Assembly (NCBI GenBank): GCA_947500775.1
Contig: CANMTD010000003.1
Span: forward strand, 1 to 64,000
Source: an uncultured Paracoccaceae bacterium
GTDB taxonomy: Bacteria > Pseudomonadota > Alphaproteobacteria > Rhodobacterales > Rhodobacteraceae
DNA length: 64,000 nt
Reading direction: 5' to 3'
A model generated the notes under the pieces. It ran no database searches, had not been told where the DNA came from, and worked only from the letters and a program-made list of their open reading frames with translations. This document shows positions 8,537 through 16,250 of the stretch, piece after piece (within the stretch, counting starts at the first letter, position 1; the number at the start of each line of letters is the position of its first letter). The position numbers and the translations under genes are program-made.

Positions 8537-8889
8537 TACGACCCCTCCATCAGCAAATCATCGACCGTTGGCATCAGATCGACCAGTTCATAGCTGTCAT
8601 CCGCCGACCAGACCGCTGCGCTTAGCGCATCAAAGCCCGACGGGGCGGCATAGCCGAACCAGACCCCGGCCAGCGTGGCCGTCACCAGCCCCGAGGCCGC
8701 AGGCCACCCGCCCAAAGCCAGGACCAACCTGCCCAATACCCCCGGTTTCGCAGGTGTCACGACAGCGGCGGCCGCCACCGGTTGCATTGCATCGGCATCG
8801 GCCAGAATGCGCGCCACCAGATCTTCGGACGGGTCAACGGCAGTTTGCCGCGCCGCCTCCAGAAAATGATCCAATTCATCGTCTTGCAT
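8536..8889 (-). CDS. Putative anti-sigma factor, single membrane span
   Basis: About 117 residues from the ATG at 8889 (MQDDELDHFLEAARQ); ATGs at 8898 and 8904 are alternatives inside the end of the sigma gene. The N-terminal acidic helix is followed by one hydrophobic segment (LVTATLAGVWFGYAA) and an acidic tail (ADDSYELVDLMPTVDDLL). The size, topology and position directly behind an ECF sigma gene point to an anti-sigma factor, but I recognise no zinc-binding HxxxCxxC motif, so this is inference from context. It is translationally coupled to both neighbours. Confidence 0.55.
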   Translation of the reverse strand: MQDDELDHFLEAARQTAVDPSEDLVARILADADAMQPVAAAAVVTPAKPGVLGRLVLALGGWPAASGLVTATLAGVWFGYAAPSGFDALSAAVWSADDSYELVDLMPTVDDLLMEGS

Positions 8890-8890
8890 C

Positions 8891-9475
8891 TTACCCATCC
8901 TCATATCCCAATTCCGCGCGCCGCGCAGCCAATGCCGCCGCCAGCGCCCGTTTGCCCCGGGCCGTCAGGCTTTCGACCGCCTCGACGCTGATCTGCATGA
9001 TCTCGGCGATCTCGGGGTTCTGCATCCCTTCCAGATGGCGCAGCACCACCGCGCGCCGCTGCCGTTCCGGCAATGTCTGCAACGCCGCCTCCAATGCGCG
9101 GGCCCGGGCGGCGGTCTGCATCTGCGCGTCGGCCCCCGGCGTATCGTCCAAAGGCTCGGCCACAGTATCCAGCCCCACCGCGCGGGTTTTGCGCAGCCGG
9201 TCGGTACACAGATTCGCCACCACCCGGTACAGCCAGGTCGACACCTTGGCCTCGCCCTGCCGCCAGTCGGGCGCGGTTTTCCACAGACGCAGCATCGCCT
9301 CTTGCGCCACATCCTCGGCCTCGCTGGCATCGGCCAGCATCCGCGCCGCAAACCGCAGAACCCGCGGCGTCAGACGTGCGGTCAGAACCCGCGACGCCGC
9401 GGGATCACCGTTGGCATAAAGCACCAGCAGGGCTTCATCCGAAACGTCATTTTGCGCGTCAAAGGCCATGTCCAT
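8891..9475 (-). CDS. RNA polymerase sigma factor, ECF subfamily
   Basis: 194 residues. Region 2 is seen in RFAARMLADASEAEDVAQEA with VSTWLYRVVANLC following, and region 4 in LPERQRRAVVLRHLEGMQN with the helix-turn-helix IAEIMQISVEAVESLTARG. There is no region 1.1 or 3, as expected for extracytoplasmic-function factors. It heads the operon sigma - putative anti-sigma - metal-sensor-like protein, an arrangement recurrent in Rhodobacterales. Target promoters and inducing signal are unknown. The start is the ATG at 9475; MAFDAQND at 9469 is also possible since the ribosome site is weak. Confidence 0.92.
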   Translation of the reverse strand: MDMAFDAQNDVSDEALLVLYANGDPAASRVLTARLTPRVLRFAARMLADASEAEDVAQEAMLRLWKTAPDWRQGEAKVSTWLYRVVANLCTDRLRKTRAVGLDTVAEPLDDTPGADAQMQTAARARALEAALQTLPERQRRAVVLRHLEGMQNPEIAEIMQISVEAVESLTARGKRALAAALAARRAELGYEDG

Positions 9476-9570
9476 CTTTTCGCAGGCCTAGCCCGTCCGC
9501 CAGAAAATCTCAATCATCACATCGCTCGGGGTGGCGGGCAGCCCAGTGGGGCCACCCGCCAATACCGCTT

Positions 9571-10083
9571 TTATTCGTGCCAGTGCATGCCGCCATGTTT
9601 GCCGCCCTGACGGCGATGTTCGGCAAATTTTTCCCGGGCCGCTGCGAATTCTTCTTTCGAAACCGAACCGTCGTTATTGGTATCAACCCGGTCGAACATC
9701 CTGTCCGGGTCGCGGCGGGCGGCCAGTTCCTCGGCGCTCAGCAAACCATCGCCGTTCTGGTCCAGATATTCGATCATGCGGGCCGCGCGGTCCTTGGGTT
9801 TGCCTTTGCCGCGATCCTGCATCACCTTGGCGCGGGCCGCGTTCATTTCATCCGCGCTCAGCGCGCCGTCACCATTGGTGTCGATCGCTTTGAACCGCGC
9901 CTGACGGGAGGCTTGAAACTCTTCTGCACTGACCGCGCCATCGCCATTGGTATCAAGCTGGGCAAAGCCGATCATGCGATCCGCCTTGCCATCATTGGCG
10001 GCCGCCACCGGGCCTGCAAATCCGGTCACGGCAATGGTCAAAGCCAGCGCCGACAAGGTTGTCAAAAGAATGGTCCGTTTCAT
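9571..10083 (-). CDS. Exported EF-hand calcium-binding protein
   Basis: 170 residues with a Sec signal peptide (MKRTILLTTLSALALTIAV, cleavage probably near AAANDG). Four calcium loops follow: DTNGDGAVSAEE, DTNGDGALSADE, DQNGDGLLSAEE and DTNNDGSVSKEE. All have the acidic positions 1, 3, 5 and 12 needed for calcium. The C-terminus is His-rich (KHGGMHWHE), which could bind another metal. Start at 10083 because AGGAG lies 9 bases upstream; the longer frame has no such site. It lies next to, and in the same direction as, the ECF sigma operon. A calcium buffer or calcium-dependent adaptor role in the periplasm is inferred. Confidence 0.85.
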   Translation of the reverse strand: MKRTILLTTLSALALTIAVTGFAGPVAAANDGKADRMIGFAQLDTNGDGAVSAEEFQASRQARFKAIDTNGDGALSADEMNAARAKVMQDRGKGKPKDRAARMIEYLDQNGDGLLSAEELAARRDPDRMFDRVDTNNDGSVSKEEFAAAREKFAEHRRQGGKHGGMHWHE

Positions 10084-10284
10084 CTGCAAATCTCCTGTTC
10101 GCGTTCTGCTTGCAACGTCCGGCATGTCCCGGCGTTCTAAGTGTCAAACGCGCCAGCCCCACGGTTCCGTCGTTTTGAAATTGCATTTTTTGCGACATCC
10201 CGACGCAAGGACAGAACGCCCCCTGTGATCGGCGTCAAAATAAGTTACATAGGAGAAGCGAACAGATTTACGGAATTTGCCCCC

Positions 10285-10662
10285 ATGACCGATGCCACCG
10301 AACGATTGATGCGACCCGCCCTTTTGCGCGGATGGCGCCGCCGCTGCCCCAAATGTGGCGCGGGCCCGATGCTCAGCGGATATCTCAAGGTGCGCGACGC
10401 CTGCCCGGTGTGTCATGAGGAACTGCATCATCACCGCGCGGATGATGGCCCCGCCTATCTGACCATCCTGATTGTCGGGCACCTGATGGCGCCCGCGATC
10501 ATGTGGGCCTTTGTCGCCTATCGTCCCGACCCGCTGATATTGGCCACGGTGTTCACCATCGGCTGTGTCGCACTGTCGCTGTATCTGCTGCCGCGGCTGA
10601 AAGGCGCCATCGTGGCGCTGCAATGGGCCAAACGCATGCACGGTTTCGGGGCACGACACTGA
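10285..10662 (+). CDS. DUF983 family zinc-ribbon membrane protein
   Basis: 125 residues. The N-terminus carries two CxxC pairs (CPKCG and CPVCHEELHHH), forming a zinc-ribbon-like knuckle. Two membrane spans follow (ILIVGHLMAPAIMWAFVAY and ILATVFTIGCVALSLYLL). This is the DUF983 pattern; the biochemical role is unknown. ATG start at 10285 with a weak ribosome site. A better one, ATAGGAGAA at 10250, lies too far upstream for this codon, so start assignment is moderately certain. The NUDIX gene overlaps its 3' end. Confidence 0.8.
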   Translation: MTDATERLMRPALLRGWRRRCPKCGAGPMLSGYLKVRDACPVCHEELHHHRADDGPAYLTILIVGHLMAPAIMWAFVAYRPDPLILATVFTIGCVALSLYLLPRLKGAIVALQWAKRMHGFGARH

Positions 10663-11339
10663 GCGCGCCTGACAAATCCGCGGTCCGCAACGCATCGACC
10701 GTGATCATGATGCGCGATGCGGCCCATGCGCCCAAGGTCCTGATGGGACAACGGGGGTCGGCGGCTGCCTTCATGCCCAATAAATTCGTCTTTCCGGGCG
10801 GGGCTGTCGATGACGTAGATGCCACCGTGCCTCTGGCCACACCGCTGAACGACACCTGCGGTGCCCGCCTGCGCGCGCAGGCCGATCCGGCCTTGGCCCC
10901 TGCGCTGGTCGCCGCCGGTATCCGCGAGGTCTGGGAAGAAACCGGCATTCTGCTGGGCGATCCCGGCACCTGGCCCGGCGCCGCGCCGCAGGGCTGGCGC
11001 GGGTTTGCCGCCACCGGGCACCTGCCCTCGCCCGCCGCGTTTCATTTCGTGTTCCGTGCCATCACCCCGCCGGGTCGCCCCCGCCGGTTCGACGCGCGAT
11101 TCTTTCTGGTCGAGGCGGAAACCGCCCGCACCGATCTGGATGATTTCAGCCGCGCCGAGGATGAGCTGTCGCATCTGCAATGGATCCCGCTGGATCAGGT
11201 CCGCCGCTTTGACCTGCCCTTCATCACCGAGGTGGTACTGGCCGAGGTCAGCGGGCTGATCGACAGCGGCCTGCCGCCCAAAACGGTGCCCTTCTTCGAC
11301 AATTCGAACGACCGGTCCGAATTCGCCCGCCTGCAGTAA
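10623..11339 (+). CDS. NUDIX hydrolase
   Basis: A NUDIX-fold pyrophosphohydrolase: KFVFPGGAVD, then, after an insertion of about 40 residues, the catalytic helix REVWEETGIL. The long insertion between the glycines and the REXXEE helix is typical of the larger NUDIX subgroup; substrate unknown (a nucleoside diphosphate derivative or CoA are family options). The start is uncertain. An ATG at 10623 overlaps DUF983 by 40 bases and adds MGQTHARFRGTT before the conserved part. A CTG at 10659 overlaps the DUF983 stop as CTGA and would give SAPDKSAVR right after the initiator. GTG 10701 and ATG 10707 appear to cut into the first strand. Probably co-transcribed with DUF983. Confidence 0.82.
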   Translation: MGQTHARFRGTTLSAPDKSAVRNASTVIMMRDAAHAPKVLMGQRGSAAAFMPNKFVFPGGAVDDVDATVPLATPLNDTCGARLRAQADPALAPALVAAGIREVWEETGILLGDPGTWPGAAPQGWRGFAATGHLPSPAAFHFVFRAITPPGRPRRFDARFFLVEAETARTDLDDFSRAEDELSHLQWIPLDQVRRFDLPFITEVVLAEVSGLIDSGLPPKTVPFFDNSNDRSEFARLQ

Positions 11340-11345
11340 TCAGAC

Positions 11346-12248
11346 CTACAGCAGCAGCACCAGCAACAGGATGCTGGCGGTCAGAAATCCCATGGCCACG
11401 ATTTCGCGTAAGGTGGGTTTTTCGCGGAAAAACAACACCGTGGCGACGAAACTGAACAGCAGCTCGATCTGCCCCAGCGCCTTGACATAGGCCGCGTTCT
11501 GCAAGGTGAACGCGGTGAACCAGCCCAGCGATCCGATCATCGAGGTGATGCCAACCATCCCGGCCACCCGCCAGTGACGCAGCACAAGGCCGATCTCGCC
11601 CGGTTCGCGCAGCCGCAGCCACAGCGCCATCGCCAGACTTTGCGACGCGGTGACGATCATCAGGGTGAAACTGGCCCGCAGGAAGAAATCGATCTCGCCC
11701 AGCGACAGCGACGCGCCGCGATATCCGGTGGCCGATACCGCGAACAGAATGCCCGACAACAGCCCCAACCCGGCGGCGCGGTTGGTGATCCGCTGATGCC
11801 AGCGGCCCACCGCCTCGGGCGGGTCCGACAGCAGCACGATCCCGACGAACCCCACAAGAATCGCCAGCAATCCGTACAGCGACACGCCCTCGCCCAGCAC
11901 CAGAAACCCCAACAGGGCGGTTTGCAGCACTTCGGTTTTCTTGAAGGTGATGCCGACGGCGAAATTGCGTTCGGCAAACAGCGCCACCACGCACATCGTC
12001 GCCAATATCTGCCCCAGCCCGCCCAACAGGGCATAGACCCAGAACCACCCGTCCGGGCGCGGCAGGTCCTGCCCGGTGGCGGTGGTATAGGCCCAGACCA
12101 TCAGCGCCACCAAAGGCGCCGAATAGACGAACCGCGCAAAGGTCGCCCCGCCGGTCGACAGCCTGGTCGCCTTCAGGTGTTTTTGCAGCATGAACCGCAG
12201 GTTCTGGGCGAACGCCGCGCCGATCGTGATGGGAATCCAAAGTGCCAT
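11346..12248 (-). CDS. EamA / drug-metabolite-type transporter
   Basis: 300 residues with about ten membrane helices in two EamA repeats. The first repeat ends near GFVGIVLLSDP and the second near GFLTASILLLVLLL. FAERNFAVGITFKKTE resembles the conserved part of helix 3-4 in this family. It is probably an inner-membrane exporter of a small metabolite; the substrate cannot be inferred. It converges on the NUDIX gene with 6 bases between stops and lies 37 bases after the desaturase gene in the same direction. Confidence 0.85.
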   Translation of the reverse strand: MALWIPITIGAAFAQNLRFMLQKHLKATRLSTGGATFARFVYSAPLVALMVWAYTTATGQDLPRPDGWFWVYALLGGLGQILATMCVVALFAERNFAVGITFKKTEVLQTALLGFLVLGEGVSLYGLLAILVGFVGIVLLSDPPEAVGRWHQRITNRAAGLGLLSGILFAVSATGYRGASLSLGEIDFFLRASFTLMIVTASQSLAMALWLRLREPGEIGLVLRHWRVAGMVGITSMIGSLGWFTAFTLQNAAYVKALGQIELLFSFVATVLFFREKPTLREIVAMGFLTASILLLVLLL

Positions 12249-12285
12249 GGGCCCGTCTTAACCGCCGGGACCGGATTGTCGAGCG

Positions 12286-13188
12286 CTAACGCCGCCAGAC
12301 AGGATGCGGCACAGGGTCCTTCGCGCGCCACAGATGACGGCGGAAAACCTCGGCATAGGATGCATAGCGATAGCCGTGATTACGGCCCAGATACCGGTCG
12401 CGGTTGGCCCAATACAGGGCGGGCAGCCGGTACCACGGCACATTCGGATGCATGTGGTGGACCACATGCAGGTTGTTGTTCAGGAACATCAGCGCCAGGG
12501 GGCCGCGATCTTCGATGATCACGGTGCGCTGTGCGTCATCCTCATGGGCCTGATGTTCCAGAAACGTGCGGATTTTCAGGATCGAGATCGCGAAATAGGC
12601 CGCGATAACATAGGCCCAGACCGGCATCGGCGACAGCGCCAGCCAGATCAGGACAACCGCCACCGCCGGCAGATGCCACAACCACCCGGCCAGAACCCTG
12701 CGATCCCCGGCGGCAATCGCCCGCAGATCGGCCCGCATGAAAGTGAACTGCGCGATCAGCGGCCCCACCGACAGCCGCCCGATCAGCGTATTGTTGAACC
12801 GCAGCAACCGCTGAACACCCCCCGGCAACCCCTGCCAGATGGCGGGATCAAGATAATTGCTTTCGGGATCGTCATAGGGATCGGTCAGGGTTTCATCGTT
12901 GTGATGCGCGATATGGGTGTCGCGAAACCGCAAATAGGGAATGAACAGCGTCAGCGCCGGAAACACCAGCGCCGCATTCCACGACGCGCGTTTGAACGGG
13001 TGGCCGTGCAGCGCCTCATGCGACAGCGACGAATGCAGGGCAATCGCCAGGCTTGCCAACGCGATACTCAGCGGCAACCAGACTGCGCTGAACACCATGG
13101 TCGCCAGCACCCACAGCCCATAACAGGCTGCAACCAAAGCCAAAGTCGGCCATTCAAAGCGGCCTTTTCCTTGCGTCGGATCACCCAT
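12286..13188 (-). CDS. Membrane fatty acid desaturase
   Basis: 300 residues with the three histidine boxes of the di-iron membrane desaturase family: HEALHGH (57-63), HIAHH (92-96) and HVVHHMH (241-247). Hydrophobic spans lie before the first box and between the second and third. The family inserts double bonds in acyl chains or hydroxylates related lipids using O2 and an electron donor. It follows the DUF2061 gene with an 8-base overlap. It is divergent, with about 100 bases between, from an XRE-type regulator that may control it. Acyl-lipid versus carotenoid substrate cannot be decided from sequence alone. Confidence 0.88.
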   Translation of the reverse strand: MGDPTQGKGRFEWPTLALVAACYGLWVLATMVFSAVWLPLSIALASLAIALHSSLSHEALHGHPFKRASWNAALVFPALTLFIPYLRFRDTHIAHHNDETLTDPYDDPESNYLDPAIWQGLPGGVQRLLRFNNTLIGRLSVGPLIAQFTFMRADLRAIAAGDRRVLAGWLWHLPAVAVVLIWLALSPMPVWAYVIAAYFAISILKIRTFLEHQAHEDDAQRTVIIEDRGPLALMFLNNNLHVVHHMHPNVPWYRLPALYWANRDRYLGRNHGYRYASYAEVFRRHLWRAKDPVPHPVWRR

Positions 13189-13384
13189 GGCGGCCCCACC
13201 GGACAGCGGCCCAGACCCGTTCGTAGACCAGATACATGGTAAAGCCGATGATGCTGTTGATGACCGCGATGGCCCCGCCGATACCCAGCGATCCGGTCAT
13301 GATCAGCCCGACCACCCCCATCGACAGCAGCCCGATCAAATTCCACACCACGGCTTTCACCAGTGTTCGACGTCGTGTTTCCAT
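13181..13384 (-). CDS. DUF2061 small membrane protein
   Basis: 67 residues from the ATG at 13384 (METRRRTLVKAVVWN). It has two hydrophobic spans (NLIGLLSMGVVGLIMTG and IGGAIAVINSIIGFTMYLVY) and the conserved RR..KA..WR/N start of DUF2061. Function unknown. GGGGAATGGC precedes the ATG; a TTG four codons earlier is the frame's first possible start. The gene overlaps the desaturase by 8 bases, so the two are translated together and may both act on membrane lipids. Confidence 0.8.
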   Translation of the reverse strand: METRRRTLVKAVVWNLIGLLSMGVVGLIMTGSLGIGGAIAVINSIIGFTMYLVYERVWAAVRWGRHG

Positions 13385-13485
13385 GCCATTCCCCAAACTT
13401 CCAGATCAGGCATAGCCACCGGGAAACACCTGGGGCATTCCGAATATGATTAACATTTCTCTGCATCTGCTGTATTTGGTCATCA

Positions 13486-14349
13486 ATGAGCACCAAAATC
13501 GACAAACGCGCCCGCGCCGATCTGTTTCGCGCCCGTCTGAACGAGGCGATGCAGATCCGCGGCACCAACCGCAGCATGCTGGCCCGCGACATCGGCGTGG
13601 ACCGGTCGACCATTTCGCAACTGCTGGCGCCGGGCAGCGCGCGGTTGCCCAATGCGCAGGTCGTCGGCGAATGCGCCGCCGCCCTTGGGGTATCGGCGGA
13701 CTGGTTGCTGGGGCTGAGCGACCGGCCCGAAAGTGCCGCCGAAATTCTGGCCAACAGCTTTGAGCTGACCAAGGCGCCGCGCGCGCTGGTGGACGAACAG
13801 ATCTTCGATTGGCACCGCGAGGCCGCCGGATACAAGATCCGCCATGTGCCCGCCGCCCTGCCCGACATGCTGAAAACCCAGAAAATGCTGCGCTGGGAAT
13901 ATGCGCCGCATCTGGGGCGCACCACCGATCAGGCGATCGGCGCGTCCGAGGATCGGCTGGCCTGGATGCGCGGATCGCGGTCAGATTATGAAATCGCCAT
14001 GCCGCTGCATGAAATGCAAAGCTTTGCCCGCGCCGAAGGCTACTATGCCGGGCTGCCGGTTGCGCTGCGGCTGGAACAGATCGACCGGTTTCTGGAATTG
14101 CACGAGCAGCTGTATCCGACCCTGCGCCTGTCGCTGTTCGATGCGCGCCGGGTCTATTCCGCGCCGATCACCGTTTTCGGGCCGTTGCTGGCGGTGCTGT
14201 ATCTGGGGCGCAATTATCTGGCGTTTCGCGACAGCCTGCGGGTGCAGGCCTTTACCCAGCATTTCGATGCGCTGATCCGTGCCGCCACGGTGATGGACCG
14301 CGACCTGCCCGGCTTTCTAACCCGGTTGCGCGGCGATATCGCCGACTGA
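13486..14349 (+). CDS. XRE-type HTH transcriptional regulator
   Basis: 287 residues. An N-terminal helix-turn-helix (MLARDIGVDRSTISQLLAPG at about residues 28-47) is of the Cro/CI type. A long C-terminal effector-like domain follows (YEIAMPLHEMQSFARAEGYYAG and PITVFGPLLAVLYLGRNYL) with no recognised ligand. It faces the DUF2061-desaturase pair across a divergent region, so control of membrane-lipid genes is the simplest inference. Its 3' end overlaps the convergent carnitine dehydrogenase gene by 33 bases. Confidence 0.82.
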   Translation: MSTKIDKRARADLFRARLNEAMQIRGTNRSMLARDIGVDRSTISQLLAPGSARLPNAQVVGECAAALGVSADWLLGLSDRPESAAEILANSFELTKAPRALVDEQIFDWHREAAGYKIRHVPAALPDMLKTQKMLRWEYAPHLGRTTDQAIGASEDRLAWMRGSRSDYEIAMPLHEMQSFARAEGYYAGLPVALRLEQIDRFLELHEQLYPTLRLSLFDARRVYSAPITVFGPLLAVLYLGRNYLAFRDSLRVQAFTQHFDALIRAATVMDRDLPGFLTRLRGDIAD

Positions 14350-15786
14350 GGCGACAGCCCGCCCCACCCCCTCCGGCCGGGGCAGTTTCGCATGGGCCAC
14401 GGCGATGGCCTGCAGGCGTTCGTCCACCGGCGCGCGCGGGGGCGCTGCGCGACGGGTTTCCAGACTGACGTGCAGCAACAGATGTTCGCCCGTTGCCAAC
14501 AGCACATCCCCCGCAAACATCTGATGAAACAGGTGCATCTTCTTGCCCTCAGCCCCCAGACAGGTGGTTTCCACCCGGATGGCAGTGCCCGCATGCGCCT
14601 CGGCCAGGTGGCGGATATGGGTTTCGGCGGTAAAGAAACTGCCGCCCTTGGCGATATACTCGGCATCGCAGCCGATCAGCTCCATGAACCGGTCGGTGGC
14701 GTCGGCAAAGGCATAGAGATACCGGCTTTCGGTCATGTGGCCATTGTAATCGGTCCAGTCCAGCGGCACCGCCCGCGCCACCGTCACGATCGGCCGGGTG
14801 ATGTCGGGCTGGGCCGAGGGCCGCATCGCTTCGACCGCGTTCAGATGGGCGCCCGCCCCCCAATCGGCCCATTTCAGCGCGCGCATCATCGCCACCAGAT
14901 TGGTGTCGCGAATTTGTTCCAGCTCGGCCACGCTATGCGCGCCGGATTGCGCATCCGATTGATCGGCGATCCGGTCGATCAGCGCGTCGTCCAGCTCGGG
15001 CACATCGGTCAGCTTGCTCCACGGCCATTTCAGCGCCGGGCCGAACTGGGACACGAAATGCCGCATCCCGGCGTCCCCGCCCGCAATCCGGTAGGTTTCG
15101 AACAGCCCCATCTGCGCCCAGCGCAAGCCAAAGCCAAGGCGGATCGCATCGTCAATCTCAGCCGTGGTGGCGACACCGTCCCTGACCAGCCACAGCGCCT
15201 CGCGCCAGACGGCCTCCAGCAGGCGATCGGCGATATGGGCGTCGATCTCGGCCCGGACCAACAGCGGGTGCATCCCGATGTCACGCAGCACCGCCTGCGC
15301 CCGGTCGACCAGTTCGGGCGGGTTGGCGGGGCTGGCCACGACCTCGACCAGCGGCAGCAGGTAGACCGGGTTGAACGGGTGCGCGACGATGATCTGCGCA
15401 GGTGTCGTGGCGCAGCCCTGCAGATCGCTGGGCGTGAACCCCGAGGTCGAGGAGGCCAGCACCGCGTCCGGGTCCGCATGTGCCTGAAGTTTCTGGTAGA
15501 TCTTGCGCTTCAGCTCCAGCCGTTCGGGCACGCTTTCCTGCACCCATTCGGCCCCGGCGACGGCATCGGACAGGGCGGCGTGAAAGCTCAGCCGCCCCTC
15601 TGGCGGCATCATCCGGTCGGTCAGCCCCGGCAGGGCGCGGCGGGCGTTGTCGATGACGCGGGCGATATGCGCCTCGGCCTGCGGATCGGGGTCGAACACC
15701 CGCACGTCCCACCCCATCAACAGGAACCGCGCGGCCCAGCCGCCGCCGATCACGCCACCGCCGATGATCGCTGCCGTTCGGGTCAT
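14317..15786 (-). CDS. lcdH: Carnitine 3-dehydrogenase fused to betainyl-CoA thioesterase
   Basis: 489 residues. Residues 1-320 are a 3-hydroxyacyl-CoA-dehydrogenase-type NAD enzyme: Rossmann GGGVIGGGWAAR (9-20), SSTSGF at 112-117, catalytic HPFNP (136-140). Residues about 332-489 are a hot-dog thioesterase with DWTDYNGHM (343-351). In characterised systems L-carnitine dehydrogenase makes 3-dehydrocarnitine, a DUF849 enzyme cleaves it with acetyl-CoA to betainyl-CoA and acetoacetate, and a thioesterase releases glycine betaine. The fusion of the first and last enzymes is known in related bacteria. The upstream DUF849 gene completes the route. Start at 15786 (MTRTAAIIGG), preceded by AGAGGTG and overlapping the lipocalin stop (ATGA). 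Confidence 0.88.
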   Translation of the reverse strand: MTRTAAIIGGGVIGGGWAARFLLMGWDVRVFDPDPQAEAHIARVIDNARRALPGLTDRMMPPEGRLSFHAALSDAVAGAEWVQESVPERLELKRKIYQKLQAHADPDAVLASSTSGFTPSDLQGCATTPAQIIVAHPFNPVYLLPLVEVVASPANPPELVDRAQAVLRDIGMHPLLVRAEIDAHIADRLLEAVWREALWLVRDGVATTAEIDDAIRLGFGLRWAQMGLFETYRIAGGDAGMRHFVSQFGPALKWPWSKLTDVPELDDALIDRIADQSDAQSGAHSVAELEQIRDTNLVAMMRALKWADWGAGAHLNAVEAMRPSAQPDITRPIVTVARAVPLDWTDYNGHMTESRYLYAFADATDRFMELIGCDAEYIAKGGSFFTAETHIRHLAEAHAGTAIRVETTCLGAEGKKMHLFHQMFAGDVLLATGEHLLLHVSLETRRAAPPRAPVDERLQAIAVAHAKLPRPEGVGRAVASVGDIAAQPG

Positions 15787-16250
15787 TGGCGCACCTCTGT
15801 CAATTGCGTCAGGTCGTATCCGTTCCATTCCAGTATCGACCGCGCCGCGGCCATCCGGTCCGCCGATCCGCCCGCCCTGCGGTCCATGATCCAGCCGTGC
15901 CGCCCGGCGGGGTCGCCGATCAGGGCGGTCCGGTAATCCCCATCCACCCACATCACCCAAAAGCGTTGCCCGCCAGTTTGCGCAAACCGCCCGGCGGCGG
16001 TGCGGGTCAGCGGGATGCTCTGTGCCCCGATCCGCATCAGATAGGCGTCACCGCCCACGCCGCTCAGCGTCACCCGGTCGCCCGCATGACCGATATCGCC
16101 CGCCGCAAAACCCGCCGTGATCACCCAGTCGCCCAGAAACCGGTCCACATCCATCGTCGCGACCGAGGTGATGGGCGCCTGCGCATCGCGCAGCGCAGGC
16201 GGCGCGGTGCAGCCCGCAAGCAGGGCCAGCAGGATCAGCGCAAACCTCAT
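15783..16250 (-). CDS. Lipocalin-like outer-membrane lipoprotein
   Basis: 155 residues with a lipoprotein signal (MRFALILLALLAGC, lipobox LAGC), so it is probably lipidated at Cys14. The lipocalin signature appears as VDRFLGDWVI, and a second block (FWVMWVDGDYRTALIGDP, then HGWIMDR) matches the Blc-type pattern. Lipocalins bind small hydrophobic or amphiphilic ligands in a beta-barrel. It is coupled by ATGA overlaps on both sides to the DUF849 enzyme and the carnitine dehydrogenase. That suggests a role in handling carnitine, acyl-carnitines or lipids released with them, but no ligand can be read from the sequence. Confidence 0.75.
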   Translation of the reverse strand: MRFALILLALLAGCTAPPALRDAQAPITSVATMDVDRFLGDWVITAGFAAGDIGHAGDRVTLSGVGGDAYLMRIGAQSIPLTRTAAGRFAQTGGQRFWVMWVDGDYRTALIGDPAGRHGWIMDRRAGGSADRMAAARSILEWNGYDLTQLTEVRQ

